Origin: an uncultured Bacteroidales bacterium
GTDB taxonomy: Bacteria > Bacteroidota > Bacteroidia > Bacteroidales > UBA932
Assembly: GCA_946187865.1 (NCBI GenBank)
Contig: CAMHST010000022.1
Coordinates: forward strand, 1-42,675
Reading direction: 5' to 3'
DNA length: 42,675 bases
A program made the position numbers and the translations under genes. This document shows, in pieces, positions 5,831-15,240 of the stretch (the stretch's first letter is position 1; the number at the start of each line of letters is the position of its first letter). The notes under the pieces were generated by a model. It worked only from the letters and a program-made list of their open reading frames with translations. It made no database searches and was not told where the DNA came from.

Positions 5831-8656
5831 ATGCCTGAAATGTCTAAGAAATTCGTCCCCAAGCATTTTGGTGACGAAAATCCGAATCCCAAACTGATCA
5901 AACTGGTGCGGCATATCACAGACCGCATTCCGGGCAAAATCAAAATGACCACCGAAGCCCCTGAATATTGGGGCCTGGCCTGCATCTTCGAGGACGAGAT
6001 GGATCCCATCACCCGCGAGGCCTCCCTGGACCTGCTGCTGGACATGCTCCCCGGAAACCCGTTCAAGGTGCGCAAGCACTGGACCCGGGAACAGCTGCAC
6101 CAGATGAACACCCAGAAACACTATGCCTCCTCGGAGCAGGCCTTCGACGAACTGCTGGACTCCCTGGCCTACTTCGGCATGCTGGAATACGACTACGGAG
6201 ACAAATACACCAAGGACGGTCCGGTTCCCGGCACCACCTATGAGCGCAAAGACCGCGTTTACTGGGTGCCGATGTTCGTCCCGGGCAGCGCCGAATACAC
6301 CAACATGAACGTGGACCTGATGGACAAGCATCCGGAGCTGGCCATGTTCTTCGAGCGCATGACCTTCCTCCCGCTGGAGAAGATCACCCCCATGGTGCCC
6401 ATGGGCGGCTCCGGAATCGGCATGCACGTAATCCCCGTCGAAAAAGCCATTTCCATGGAGAACCAGTCCGTGGACATCGAGCACATCTCCTACTGGCTCA
6501 AGCGCTATGAGGGCCACCTGGGCGTGGGCATCTGCTCCTGCCGCTACGGCCGAAAGAAACTGGACGAGGGCTGCGCCGACGATTACCGGGACTGGTGCAT
6601 CGGCGTGGGCGACATGGCGGACTATCTGGCAGAGACCGGCCGCGGCCACTACATCACCTACGACGAGTGCATGGCCATCCTCAAGAAAGCGGAAGACAAC
6701 GGCTTCGTCCACCAGATCACCAATATCGACGGCGAAGGCAAGATTTTCGCCATCTGCAACTGCAACGTCAAGATCTGCAACGCCCTGCGCACCTCGCAGC
6801 TGTTCAATACGCCCAACATGTCCCGCAGCGCCTACGTGGCGGAAGTGGATCCCAAGAAATGCGTCGCCTGCGGCCGCTGCGTGGAATACTGCCCGGCCGG
6901 CGCCGTAAAGCTGGGCCAGAAGCTCTGCACCAAAGACGGTCCCGTCCAGTATCCCAAGCATGAACTGCCGGACGCCAAGGCCTGGGGCCCCCACAAATGG
7001 ACGGAGGACTACCGGGACAAGAACCGCATCAACTGCTACGAAACCGGCACGTCTCCCTGCAAGACGGCCTGCCCCGCCCATATCGCCGTCCAGGGCTACC
7101 TGAAGAAAGCGGCCGAGGGCAAATACAAGGAGGCGCTGGAACTGATCAAACGGGAGAATCCCTTCCCCGCCGTTTGCGGCCGCATCTGCAACCGCCGCTG
7201 CGAAGACGCCTGCACCCGCGGCACCATCGACAAGCCCATCGCGATAGATGCCGTGAAGAAATTCATCGCGGAGCAGGATCTGAACGCAGAAACCCGCTTC
7301 GTCCCTCAGATCAACATCGCTTCCAGCGTCCAGAAACGCTGGGACGAGAAAATCGCCATCATCGGCGGCGGTCCCGCCGGCCTGAGCTGCGCTTACTTCC
7401 TGGCCACCATGGGCTACTGCCCCACCGTCTTTGAAAAGAACGAAGAACCCGGCGGCATGCTCCGCTACGGCATCCCCTCCTACAAGCTGGAGAAAGACGT
7501 GATCAAGGCCGAGATCGACATCATGGAAGAGATCGGCGTGGACATCCGCACCGGCATCGAGGTAGGCACGGACGTAACCATCCAGCAGCTCCGCCAGGAA
7601 GGCTACAAGGGCTTCTATGTGGCCATCGGCTGCCAGGGCGGACGCCTTCCCGGCGTTCCCGGCGAAACCCTTCCCGGCACCGTCACCGCCATCGATTTCC
7701 TGCATAAGGCCAACACCGGCAAGGAAAAGATCTCCGGCAAGGTGGTGGTCGTGGGCGGCGGCAACGTGGCCATCGACGCCGCGCGCGTAGCCCTCAGAAG
7801 CGGCGCATCCCAGGTAACCATGCTCTCGCTGGAAACCGAAGACATCATGCCCGCCTCGCTGGAAGAGCGCACGGAAGCCCGCGAAGACGGCGTTGTAATC
7901 AACCCGGGCTGGGGTCCCAAGGAAGTGCTTGGCACAGACAAGGTTAGCGGAATCGTCTTCAAGAAGTGCACCTCCGTTTTCAATGCAGAGCATAAGTTTG
8001 CTCCGGAGTACGACGAGTCCCAGACCATCACCCTGGAGGCAGACACCGTCATCTTCGCCATCGGCCAGACCGTAGTCCTGAAGAACCTGCTCAAAGATAC
8101 CAAGGTGGAATTCTTCCGCGGCGTATATCCCGTGGCCGACAAACTCACCTACCAGACGGCAGAGCCGGACATCTTCGTGGGCGGAGACGTCTTCACCGGT
8201 CCCAAATTCGCGATCGACGCCATCGCCGCCGGCAAGGAGGCCGCCGAAAGCCTGCACCGCTATGTGCAGCACGGCCACATGACCATCGGCCGCAACCGGA
8301 GAGACTTCATCGATCTGGACAAGGAAAACATCCGGGTGGAATCCTACGACACCTCTTCCCGCCAGGATCCCGGCGTGGAGCCCCAGAAAGACGCCTTCCG
8401 CGAGTACCACAAGACGCTCACGGAAGACCAAGTGCGCATCGAGACGGCGCGCTGCCTCTCCTGCGGAGCCTCCGTGGTGGACGAGAACAAGTGCATCGGC
8501 TGCGGCATCTGCACCACCAAGTGCGGGTTCGACGCCATCCACCTGCACCGCGAGCATCCGGACGCCAGCGTCATGCGCACCTCGGAAGACAAGTTCGGCG
8601 GCATCCTCCCGTACATGCTCAAGCGGGCGGGAAAGATCATGTTCAGCAAGAAATAG
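5831..8656 (+). CDS. Multi-cluster Fe-S / FAD / NAD(P)H oxidoreductase (GltD/NfnB-like core)
   Basis: A 941-aa cytosolic protein. N-terminal part (about 20-230): helical, with winged-helix-like character. At 234-316 lies a cysteine domain: GICSCRYGRKK, C248, C256 and ICNCNVKIC. A 4Fe-4S motif CVACGRCVEYC spans 344-354. A GltD-type Fe-S domain follows (CKTACP 410-415; CGRICNRRCEDAC 449-461). The FAD site is IIGGGPAGLSC (510-520) with EEPGGMLRYGIP (538-549), and the NAD(P)H site is VVVVGGGNVAIDAA (638-651). The C-terminus has CLSCG (875-879) and a ferredoxin motif CIGCGICTTKC (888-898). The GltD/NfnB family moves electrons between NAD(P)H and ferredoxin or partners; the acceptor here is unknown. 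It sits between hypB and hypA, implying a joint role. Confidence 0.85.
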   Translation: MPEMSKKFVPKHFGDENPNPKLIKLVRHITDRIPGKIKMTTEAPEYWGLACIFEDEMDPITREASLDLLLDMLPGNPFKVRKHWTREQLHQMNTQKHYASSEQAFDELLDSLAYFGMLEYDYGDKYTKDGPVPGTTYERKDRVYWVPMFVPGSAEYTNMNVDLMDKHPELAMFFERMTFLPLEKITPMVPMGGSGIGMHVIPVEKAISMENQSVDIEHISYWLKRYEGHLGVGICSCRYGRKKLDEGCADDYRDWCIGVGDMADYLAETGRGHYITYDECMAILKKAEDNGFVHQITNIDGEGKIFAICNCNVKICNALRTSQLFNTPNMSRSAYVAEVDPKKCVACGRCVEYCPAGAVKLGQKLCTKDGPVQYPKHELPDAKAWGPHKWTEDYRDKNRINCYETGTSPCKTACPAHIAVQGYLKKAAEGKYKEALELIKRENPFPAVCGRICNRRCEDACTRGTIDKPIAIDAVKKFIAEQDLNAETRFVPQINIASSVQKRWDEKIAIIGGGPAGLSCAYFLATMGYCPTVFEKNEEPGGMLRYGIPSYKLEKDVIKAEIDIMEEIGVDIRTGIEVGTDVTIQQLRQEGYKGFYVAIGCQGGRLPGVPGETLPGTVTAIDFLHKANTGKEKISGKVVVVGGGNVAIDAARVALRSGASQVTMLSLETEDIMPASLEERTEAREDGVVINPGWGPKEVLGTDKVSGIVFKKCTSVFNAEHKFAPEYDESQTITLEADTVIFAIGQTVVLKNLLKDTKVEFFRGVYPVADKLTYQTAEPDIFVGGDVFTGPKFAIDAIAAGKEAAESLHRYVQHGHMTIGRNRRDFIDLDKENIRVESYDTSSRQDPGVEPQKDAFREYHKTLTEDQVRIETARCLSCGASVVDENKCIGCGICTTKCGFDAIHLHREHPDASVMRTSEDKFGGILPYMLKRAGKIMFSKK

Positions 8657-8662
8657 CGCCCC

Positions 8663-9004
8663 ATGCACGAACTGGGAATCGTCTTCTACATCATCCGCGA
8701 CGTGAAACAGGCCGCGCAGGAGCACGGCGTGGAAAAAGTGAACGCCGTGGTGATGAATATCGGCGAGGTGTCCACCGTGGTCCCGGAATACCTGACGGAC
8801 TGCTGGCGCTGGGCCGCCGACAAGGAAGACCTCCTGAGAGGCGCCGCGCTCAAAGTGAACCTGCTCCCGGCCGTCAGCTACTGCGAAGACTGCGGAAAAG
8901 AGTATCCCACCGTTACGCACGGCAGGACATGCCCTTTCTGCGGGAGCGGGCACACCTATCTAAAAACAGGTAACGAAGTAGAAATCAAAGAAATAGAAGT
9001 TTAA
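8663..9004 (+). CDS. hypA: Nickel metallochaperone HypA
   Basis: A 113-aa protein of canonical HypA length. It begins MHELGI, with the essential N-terminal nickel ligand His2 and the following Glu3. The zinc site is made of two CXXC pairs, CEDC (74-77) and CPFC (90-93). HypA normally binds nickel and docks to HypB for transfer to a nickel enzyme. The start is 6 bases after the flavoprotein stop and the next gene begins 4 bases after its own stop, so translation is probably coupled. The physiological client is not visible in the window. Confidence 0.93.
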   Translation: MHELGIVFYIIRDVKQAAQEHGVEKVNAVVMNIGEVSTVVPEYLTDCWRWAADKEDLLRGAALKVNLLPAVSYCEDCGKEYPTVTHGRTCPFCGSGHTYLKTGNEVEIKEIEV

Positions 9005-9008
9005 TACC

Positions 9009-9359
9009 ATGTGTTGTTTTATTGTCCCCCTGGTACAGGCCATTGCCACCAGCACCTATCGGAAACTTAACGCCAAAGCCGTCGCAAGCCCCACGGCCCA
9101 TCCTTTCCTGCGTCAGATCCCCGCACTGGAAAAGATGCTCTGGGGCGGTTCCGTGATGCTTATCGTCGATCATATCTTGAGCGGCGAACTCACCTGGAGA
9201 TTCCCCTTCTTCACCGCCCTGGACCAGGTGGGCGGGGGCGCCGTGATGCTCCGGGAACTGCTTACGGTGGGCCTGCCCATGTCGCTGGTCCTTACCGCCG
9301 TATGGGCGGTGTGGGCGGTTGTCAAGGAACACCAGGCCAAAAAGATGGAAACTATTTAA
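9009..9359 (+). CDS. Small membrane protein of the hyp operon
   Basis: A 116-aa protein starting MCCFIVPL. Hydrophobic segments occur around 2-13, 45-58 (SVMLIVDHILSG) and 82-105 (LLTVGLPMSLVLTAVWAVWAVV), followed by a basic C-terminus (KEHQAKK). Two or three membrane passes are likely. The adjacent Cys2-Cys3 and a single His in the central segment could be metal or cofactor ligands, but this is speculation. No family is recognised. It begins 4 bases after hypA and precedes the larger membrane gene by 32 bases, so the two may form one membrane complex. Confidence 0.75.
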   Translation: MCCFIVPLVQAIATSTYRKLNAKAVASPTAHPFLRQIPALEKMLWGGSVMLIVDHILSGELTWRFPFFTALDQVGGGAVMLRELLTVGLPMSLVLTAVWAVWAVVKEHQAKKMETI

Positions 9360-9391
9360 ATCATTCTTTAATACTTAAACCTTAAATTTTT

Positions 9392-10495
9392 ATGTTCTTC
9401 CAAGTGTATGGAGCAAACGCCTTCGCACAGTGGGGTATGCTCCTCGTGGTTCTCTGCGGACTCATTCTCCTCAATGAGTTCGCCCGCCGTACCAAACTGG
9501 GCGGTATCATTACGTTCCTGGTGGTCCCGGTGGCCCTCACGGCTTATTTCCTGGCCATCTGGATCGGCGTCAAGTCCGGGGCTCAGTGGGCGCTGGAAAA
9601 CCAGACCCACGTGTACATGCAGGGCTGGTTCCACTATGCCAAACTGTATGCTGCCACGGCCGGGTGTATCGGCTTTATGATGATCAAGTACAAGTGGGGC
9701 ATCGGCGCCAAGCACTGGTTCAAACCCTTCCCCTTCATCATCGTGGCCATCAACATCCTGATCGCCTGCGTGTCGGACTTCGAGTCTGCCGTCATGGGCT
9801 GGAACAAGTGGTGGCTCACCTCCGAGGGCGTCTGGCAGTACGGCGGCTGGCACAACGTGATGAACGGCGTGGCCGGTCTGCTGAACATCTTCTGCATGAC
9901 CGCCTGGTGGAACGTCTATCCGTCCAAGGACAAGAAGGACATGATCTGGGCCGACATGACCTGGGTCTATATCCTGGTGTACGACATCTGGAACTTCGCC
10001 TACACTTATAACTGCCTGCCTACGCACAGCTGGTACTGCGGTATCGCCCTGCTGCTGGCTCCCACCGTGGCCGCTCTCCTGTGGAACCGCGGCGGCTGGA
10101 TCCAGAACCGTGCCAACACCCTGGCCATCTGGTGCATGTTCGCCCAGGTATTCCCCCTGTTCCAGGAAACCTTCAAGGACGGTCAGCAGTGGTTCAGCTG
10201 GGCTACCCTGCCCGTGCTGTATCCGGAAGGCGTCGCTACCATCGAGAAGCTTTATGCCGCCGGCGGACAGGCTGCAGTTGATGGCATCGTAGGAACCACC
10301 GTGGATCCCGCCCAGGTGGCAGCCAACCCCACCATGATGGTCGTGATCAGCGCCCTGGCCCTGATTACCAACGCCGTGGCCCTGGGTTACATCTGCTACC
10401 AGGCCAAGAAACGTCACATCAACCCGTACAAGGAAGATGTGTTCGTTACCCAGAAATACTACAAAGACGCCCTTGCCCGTGCCGACATGAGCTAA
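9392..10495 (+). CDS. Polytopic tryptophan-rich membrane protein (DUF5692-like)
   Basis: A 367-aa inner-membrane protein with roughly eight predicted hydrophobic segments, for example around 14-27, 40-60, 85-100, 114-127, 190-205, 218-236 and 325-345. It is very rich in Trp (FNKWW-type clusters such as GWNKWWLT and TAWWNVYP) and has membrane-proximal His residues in GWFHYAK, GGWHNVMN and LPTHSWYC. I recall it as similar to family DUF5692, of unknown function, but cannot verify this. It is the last gene of the hypB operon and is followed by a strong terminator. Anchoring or redox partnership with the soluble Fe-S flavoprotein is an inference. Confidence 0.75.
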   Translation: MFFQVYGANAFAQWGMLLVVLCGLILLNEFARRTKLGGIITFLVVPVALTAYFLAIWIGVKSGAQWALENQTHVYMQGWFHYAKLYAATAGCIGFMMIKYKWGIGAKHWFKPFPFIIVAINILIACVSDFESAVMGWNKWWLTSEGVWQYGGWHNVMNGVAGLLNIFCMTAWWNVYPSKDKKDMIWADMTWVYILVYDIWNFAYTYNCLPTHSWYCGIALLLAPTVAALLWNRGGWIQNRANTLAIWCMFAQVFPLFQETFKDGQQWFSWATLPVLYPEGVATIEKLYAAGGQAAVDGIVGTTVDPAQVAANPTMMVVISALALITNAVALGYICYQAKKRHINPYKEDVFVTQKYYKDALARADMS

Positions 10496-10536
10496 AGAGC
10501 GTAAAGTGGAAATGCAACATTTCAAAGCACTTATCT

Positions 10537-10570
10537 AAAAGTGTCCCGGCGTTTTTGCCGGGACACTTTT
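10537..10570 (+). terminator. Intrinsic terminator of the hypB operon
   Basis: A perfect 14-bp stem (10537-10550/10557-10570) with a 6-base T-rich loop. The right arm ends in TTTT followed by CTTTATT. It lies 41 bases after the last stop codon. Confidence 0.85.
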
Positions 10571-10636
10571 CTTTATTCAATTGGCGTTCAAACTTTTCCA
10601 CTTTACAGTCAAATTCGTTCCCAGGCAGGGCCGGGC

Positions 10637-10667
10637 TTGCGATTGTTCCGATTAATCCGTATCTTAG
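10637..10667 (+). promoter_or_regulatory. Promoter of the plus-strand GH51 gene
   Basis: TTG (10637-10639), a 20-base spacer and TATCTTAG (10660-10667, one mismatch to TAnnTTTG) precede the ATG by 38 bases. Confidence 0.45.
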
Positions 10668-10705
10668 TAACTGAAAAACCGCATATATTATAATACCGAT
10701 ACAAT

Positions 10706-12697
10706 ATGAGAAAAACCGCATTCCTTGTTTCCGCCCTCCTAACCCTTTCCCTGGGACTGCAGGCGCAGAAATCCATGAAAGCCCCGGCAGGGGGCAAGGC
10801 CATCAGCGACCACCTGATCGGCATTTTCTTCGAAGACATCAGCAGCAGCGCCGACGGCGGCCTGTATGCCGAACTCATCCAGAACGGCTCGTTCGAGTAC
10901 AGCCCCGCAGAGCGGGACGGTTGGGGCCCCGGTACCGCCTGGAAGGTGGTCCGTCCCGGCCACTCCCTTGGCCGGCTGGAAATCCGTATGGACAAGGGCA
11001 TCCACCCCAATAACCCCACTTACATGCGCCTGCACACCGAGCGCGCCCGGGAATTCTACGACTACCGCGGCTGGAGAGGTTTCGGCCTGCAGAACGACGG
11101 ATTCGACGGAATCAGCGTCAAGAAAGGGGAGAAATATGATTTCTCCGTGTTCCTCCGCAATATCGGCAGTGCCAAAGAGGTGCGCGTAGTTCTGGCCGAA
11201 CCCATCCAGGGCCGTGGCTGGGGCCGGAACCCCGAGGTTATCGCCGATGCCGTCCTTCAAGTGAACAGCCCCGAATGGACCCAGTACAAGGCGGTGCTTA
11301 CGGCCGCCAAGGACTGCCCCAACGCCTTCCTGCAGGTGCTGGTGCTCACGGAAGGAGACCTGGACATCGATATGGTTTCCCTGATGCCGGAAGACACTTT
11401 CAAGGGACACGGCCTCCGCAAAGACCTGGCGCAGGCCCTGGCAGACCTTCACCCCGCGTTCATGCGCTTCCCGGGCGGCTGCGTGGTGCACGGCGGCGGT
11501 GACGGATTCTGGGACACCTACCGCTGGAAGACCACCATCGGCCCCAAGGAGCAGCGCCGCGGCATCAAGAACACCTGGGGATACCACCAGTCCATGGGCC
11601 TGGGCTACTTCGAGTACTTCCAGTTCTGCGAAGACCTGGGCATGGAACCGCTTCCCATCCTCCCCTGCGGCGTGAGCTGCCAGGGCACCAACGGCGGCTG
11701 GGGCATGAAAGGCCAGGCGCAGGACGTGGTTCCCATGGAGGACATGGATGAGTGGGTGGCCGAGGCCATCGACCTCATAGAATGGGCCAACGGAGACCCC
11801 GCCACCAACAAATGGGCCAAGATGCGGGCCGATGCCGGCCATCCGGAACCCTTCAACCTGAAGTATCTGGGACTTGGCAACGAGGAAAAGATCTCCCCGG
11901 AATTCGAGGAACGCTTCAAGTATATCTATGAGCGCGTGACCAAAGCCCATCCGGAGATTATCATCGTGGGCACGGCCGGTCCCGGCTCCCACCCCGACAA
12001 CCCGGACTTCCAGAACGGCTGGAGAATCGCAGAAGAGGTTGGCCTGCCCATCCTGGACGAGCACTATTACGAGCAGCGGGACTACTTCCTCACCAACCGC
12101 CAGTACGACAGCTATCCCCGTAACCGCAAGACCAAAGTGTATCTGGGAGAATATGCCGCCAAGGACAAGAAACTGATCGACGCCCTGGCCGAAGGCCTGT
12201 ACCTGCTGCACGTAGAGCGCAACGCCGACGTGGTGGAGATGACCTCCTATGCTCCCCTGTTCGCCCGCAAAGGCGCCACCAACTGGAATCCGGACCTGAT
12301 TTACTTCGACAACGAGCGTCCCTTCCTTACCTGCAGCTACTATATCCAGCAGCTGTTCGGACAAAGCGCCGGGCAGTACTACTATGGCAACTGCGTGAAA
12401 ATCGCCGACGCCACCGAGCTCCAAGGCCAGTCCGTGATCCTGAACACGAAAACCCGCAAGCTGTTCGTGAAACTGTGCAACGCCGGTGAAGACGCCAAGC
12501 TTGCCACCCTGAACCTGGGCAAGTTCGGAAAGCTCGGAAAAACAGCCACCAAGACCACCCTGAGCGGCCAGAAGGACGACGAGAACAACTTCGACGTCCA
12601 GCCCATTGCTCCGGTGAAAGAAAACATTCCCGCCGCCAAGAAAATGACCGTGGAAATGGCCCCCTACAGCTTCGTGATGCTGGAATTCCAGCTGTAA
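10706..12697 (+). CDS. Secreted alpha-L-arabinofuranosidase, GH51
   Basis: A 663-aa protein with a signal peptide (cleavage near LGLQAQ, residue 21). A carbohydrate-binding-like beta domain (about 70-230) precedes the TIM barrel. The acid/base Glu393 is in GLGNEEK and the nucleophile Glu482 in VYLGEYA, the GH51 pattern; RFPGGC (254-259) is also conserved. It should release terminal arabinofuranosyl groups from arabinoxylan, arabinan or decorated xyloglucan in the periplasm. It has its own promoter and converges with the GH95 gene across a shared terminator. A second GH51 in the opposite operon differs in architecture, suggesting different linkage preference. Confidence 0.9.
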   Translation: MRKTAFLVSALLTLSLGLQAQKSMKAPAGGKAISDHLIGIFFEDISSSADGGLYAELIQNGSFEYSPAERDGWGPGTAWKVVRPGHSLGRLEIRMDKGIHPNNPTYMRLHTERAREFYDYRGWRGFGLQNDGFDGISVKKGEKYDFSVFLRNIGSAKEVRVVLAEPIQGRGWGRNPEVIADAVLQVNSPEWTQYKAVLTAAKDCPNAFLQVLVLTEGDLDIDMVSLMPEDTFKGHGLRKDLAQALADLHPAFMRFPGGCVVHGGGDGFWDTYRWKTTIGPKEQRRGIKNTWGYHQSMGLGYFEYFQFCEDLGMEPLPILPCGVSCQGTNGGWGMKGQAQDVVPMEDMDEWVAEAIDLIEWANGDPATNKWAKMRADAGHPEPFNLKYLGLGNEEKISPEFEERFKYIYERVTKAHPEIIIVGTAGPGSHPDNPDFQNGWRIAEEVGLPILDEHYYEQRDYFLTNRQYDSYPRNRKTKVYLGEYAAKDKKLIDALAEGLYLLHVERNADVVEMTSYAPLFARKGATNWNPDLIYFDNERPFLTCSYYIQQLFGQSAGQYYYGNCVKIADATELQGQSVILNTKTRKLFVKLCNAGEDAKLATLNLGKFGKLGKTATKTTLSGQKDDENNFDVQPIAPVKENIPAAKKMTVEMAPYSFVMLEFQL

Positions 12698-12716
12698 GAG
12701 AGCAGGACATCAAAAA

Positions 12717-12750
12717 AACGGAGACCTGGAAAACAGGCCTCCGTTTTTTT
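12717..12750. terminator. Shared bidirectional terminator between GH51 and GH95
   Basis: A 12-position stem with one A-C mismatch (arm starting 12717, arm ending about 12745) is flanked by an A-run on the left and eight T on the right, so it can stop transcription from both converging genes. Confidence 0.75.
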
Positions 12751-12815
12751 TGACATAATCGGTTCGTTTTAACTGTCGGCAAAGTTAGGAATTCCTGACA
12801 AAAATAAAAACAGTC

Positions 12816-15239
12816 TTAGTTCCCGGGATAGAGGACGTAGGTTTTTCCGGGGCTGGTCACCACATCGTATTCGTACAGCTGCGGGACTGCAAGACCGTCA
12901 GAGGAGGCCAGGGACTTCACATCTGCAGGGGCGTAGAGCGCATTGGGGCAGGGTCCGGAGGCCTTTTTCAGCCCCTTGAGCGGAACGGCGCTACGGATCC
13001 GGAGTACACCGCCGATAGAGGAATACACCTTGGCCTGACTCAGTTTTCCGTCCTTCCAAGCCATATCCACGGTAAATCCGCCACGGGCCCTGAGGCCGGA
13101 CACACTTCCCTCTTTCCAGGCACTGGGCAAGGCCGGGAGCAGGTGAACGGCGCCGTCGTGGCTCTGCAGGAGCATCTCGGCAATGCCGGCCGTCACCCCG
13201 AAGTTTCCGTCAATCTGGAACGGCGGATGCGCGTCGAACAGGTTCGGGAACGTGCGGCCGTTGGGGTGGGTGCGGAAACTCCCCCGCTCGTCGGGAAGCA
13301 GCCGCAGCATGTTCGAGATAATCGTGAAGGCATGGTCTCCGTCCAGCATGCGGGCCCAGAAATTGGTTTTCCAGCCCAGGCTCCAGCCCGTAGCCATGTC
13401 GCCGCGCTGCTCCAGGGTGGTACGGGCGGCCTTGAACAGCTCCGGATGGGAGAACGGACTGATCTGGTTGGAAGGATACAGCCCGTAGAGGTGGGAGATA
13501 TGCCGATGCTCGTCCACCGGGTCGTCGCCGTCCCAGAGCCACTCCTGCAGCTGGCCGTACTGGCCCACCTGCATGGGCGGAATGCGGTCGATGGCCGAAT
13601 TCAGGCGTTTGACATAATCAGGATCCACGCCCAGGGCAAGTGCGGCGTCGCGGGCCTGGGTAAGGGCGTCGAACACAATCTGGTTGTCCATGGTGCAGCC
13701 GGCCGTCATGGCGGTCTGCTTGCCCACCGGGCCATGCTCCGGACTCACGGAAGGCACCACCACCAGATAACCGTACTCCGGATGGGGCTGCATGTAATCC
13801 AGGTAGAAGTCGGCCGCACCTTTGATGACCGGATACCATTCCCGGAGGAAATCCTTGTCGCCGGTGAACAGGTAATGCTGCCACAGGTGGGTGGAGAGCC
13901 AGGCGCCGCCGTTGGGGAACATCCCCCACTCCGGACCGTCCACAGGGCCTGCGACGCGCCACAGGTCAGTATTGTGATGCGCCATCCAGCCGCCGGCGCC
14001 GTACATGGTGCGGGCCGTGACGGCACCTGTCTCACTCAGTTCACGGATGAACTGGAACAGGGGCTGGGCGGTCTCCGGAAGGCCTGTCACCTCGGAAGGC
14101 CAGTAGTTCATCTCCGCGTTGATGTTGATGGTGTATTTGCTGTCCCAGGGAGCGTCCGGCTTGTCGTTCCAGATGCCCTGGAGGTTGGCGGGCTGGCCGC
14201 CGGGCTGGGAACTGCTTATCAGGAGATAACGCCCGTAGTTGAACAGCAGGGCCACCATCCCCATGTCGTCGCTACCATAGAAGGCATCCAGGCGCCGGTC
14301 GGTGGGGAGTTTCGCATTTTCCCCGGAAGGAAGATCCAGCCGGACCCGGTTGTACTGGGCGGCATACAGGGCCGAATGCCGCTGCTCCAGATGACTGAAA
14401 ATCTGCTTTTTAGCCGCAGCCATCGCCTTGTTTATCTTTGCTTGCGGGTTTCCGGAAACGTCGTGGTAATTCACATAATTGGTGGCGCTGGCGACGTAGA
14501 TGGTGGCATACGTGGCGCCGCTGACATAGAGTCCGTCCTGGGCGGCACGCACCTTCCCGTCTGTGACTACGTCGGCCCGGAGGTCGGCATAGACTTCTCC
14601 CTTAATTCCCTCGTGGTCCACCGGGGCAATCCGTGCACTGACGGAAATGCCTGAATACAAGGCCGATGAAGGCAGCTTACAGCTGTGGGAAAGGCGGAAG
14701 CCCAGCGCCCCGGGGCGGCTGGCCTCCAGCTGGACGGCCACTACGTCGTCCGCGAGCGAAGCGATGTACCGGCGGCTGTACTTAACGTCGCCGGAGCGGA
14801 AACACACCGAGGCCACAGCGGAATCCAAGTCCAGGTCCCGGTAATAATCCTCGGGCGTGCCGATTCCGTCAAAATCCAGCAGCAGGCTTCCCAGCGTCAG
14901 GTATTTCATCCCGTGGGGCCCCACGATGAACTCGTCGCCCACAATCTTGGCGGCCTCTTCCTCCTTGCCGGAGAAAATCAGATTGCGCACCTCCTGCAGG
15001 TGTTCCAGCGAGCGGGGACTGTTGTTGTTGTGTGGTCCGCCGCTCCAGAAAGTTTCGTCGTTGAGCTGGATTTCGTCGTGCTGCGGCCCGCCGAACACCA
15101 TGGCGCCCATGTGGGAATTGCCCAGGGGCAGCGCCTGCAGCCAGATCTGGGCGGGGCTGTCGTACCAGAGCTTGTCCTGCGAGCGGGCAACGCCGGCGGC
15201 AGAGAGGACCGCCATCAAAGCTAAAAGGATTTTTTTCAT
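12816..15239 (-). CDS. Secreted GH95 alpha-L-fucosidase / alpha-L-galactosidase
   Basis: An 807-aa protein with a signal peptide (GVARSQ, about residue 21). The GH95 order is seen: N-terminal beta domain beginning [17 protein letters not shown], then the (alpha/alpha)6 barrel and a C-terminal beta domain. Family motifs are [13 protein letters not shown] (the catalytic asparagines), [18 protein letters not shown] (general-acid Glu) and FQIDGNFG (Asp). GH95 enzymes invert alpha-1,2-L-fucosides, or L-galactosides in some xyloglucan systems; the sequence alone does not decide. It is the last gene of the minus-strand operon and starts one base after the GH31 stop. Confidence 0.9.
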   Translation of the reverse strand: MKKILLALMAVLSAAGVARSQDKLWYDSPAQIWLQALPLGNSHMGAMVFGGPQHDEIQLNDETFWSGGPHNNNSPRSLEHLQEVRNLIFSGKEEEAAKIVGDEFIVGPHGMKYLTLGSLLLDFDGIGTPEDYYRDLDLDSAVASVCFRSGDVKYSRRYIASLADDVVAVQLEASRPGALGFRLSHSCKLPSSALYSGISVSARIAPVDHEGIKGEVYADLRADVVTDGKVRAAQDGLYVSGATYATIYVASATNYVNYHDVSGNPQAKINKAMAAAKKQIFSHLEQRHSALYAAQYNRVRLDLPSGENAKLPTDRRLDAFYGSDDMGMVALLFNYGRYLLISSSQPGGQPANLQGIWNDKPDAPWDSKYTININAEMNYWPSEVTGLPETAQPLFQFIRELSETGAVTARTMYGAGGWMAHHNTDLWRVAGPVDGPEWGMFPNGGAWLSTHLWQHYLFTGDKDFLREWYPVIKGAADFYLDYMQPHPEYGYLVVVPSVSPEHGPVGKQTAMTAGCTMDNQIVFDALTQARDAALALGVDPDYVKRLNSAIDRIPPMQVGQYGQLQEWLWDGDDPVDEHRHISHLYGLYPSNQISPFSHPELFKAARTTLEQRGDMATGWSLGWKTNFWARMLDGDHAFTIISNMLRLLPDERGSFRTHPNGRTFPNLFDAHPPFQIDGNFGVTAGIAEMLLQSHDGAVHLLPALPSAWKEGSVSGLRARGGFTVDMAWKDGKLSQAKVYSSIGGVLRIRSAVPLKGLKKASGPCPNALYAPADVKSLASSDGLAVPQLYEYDVVTSPGKTYVLYPGN

Positions 15240-15240
15240 A

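Noticed and set aside
5672..8953. Open frame of over 1000 codons antisense to the flavoprotein and hypA
   Set aside because: It is a by-product of GC-rich third positions in the real genes; the translation is repetitive in Val, Gly, His and Asp and resembles no family.
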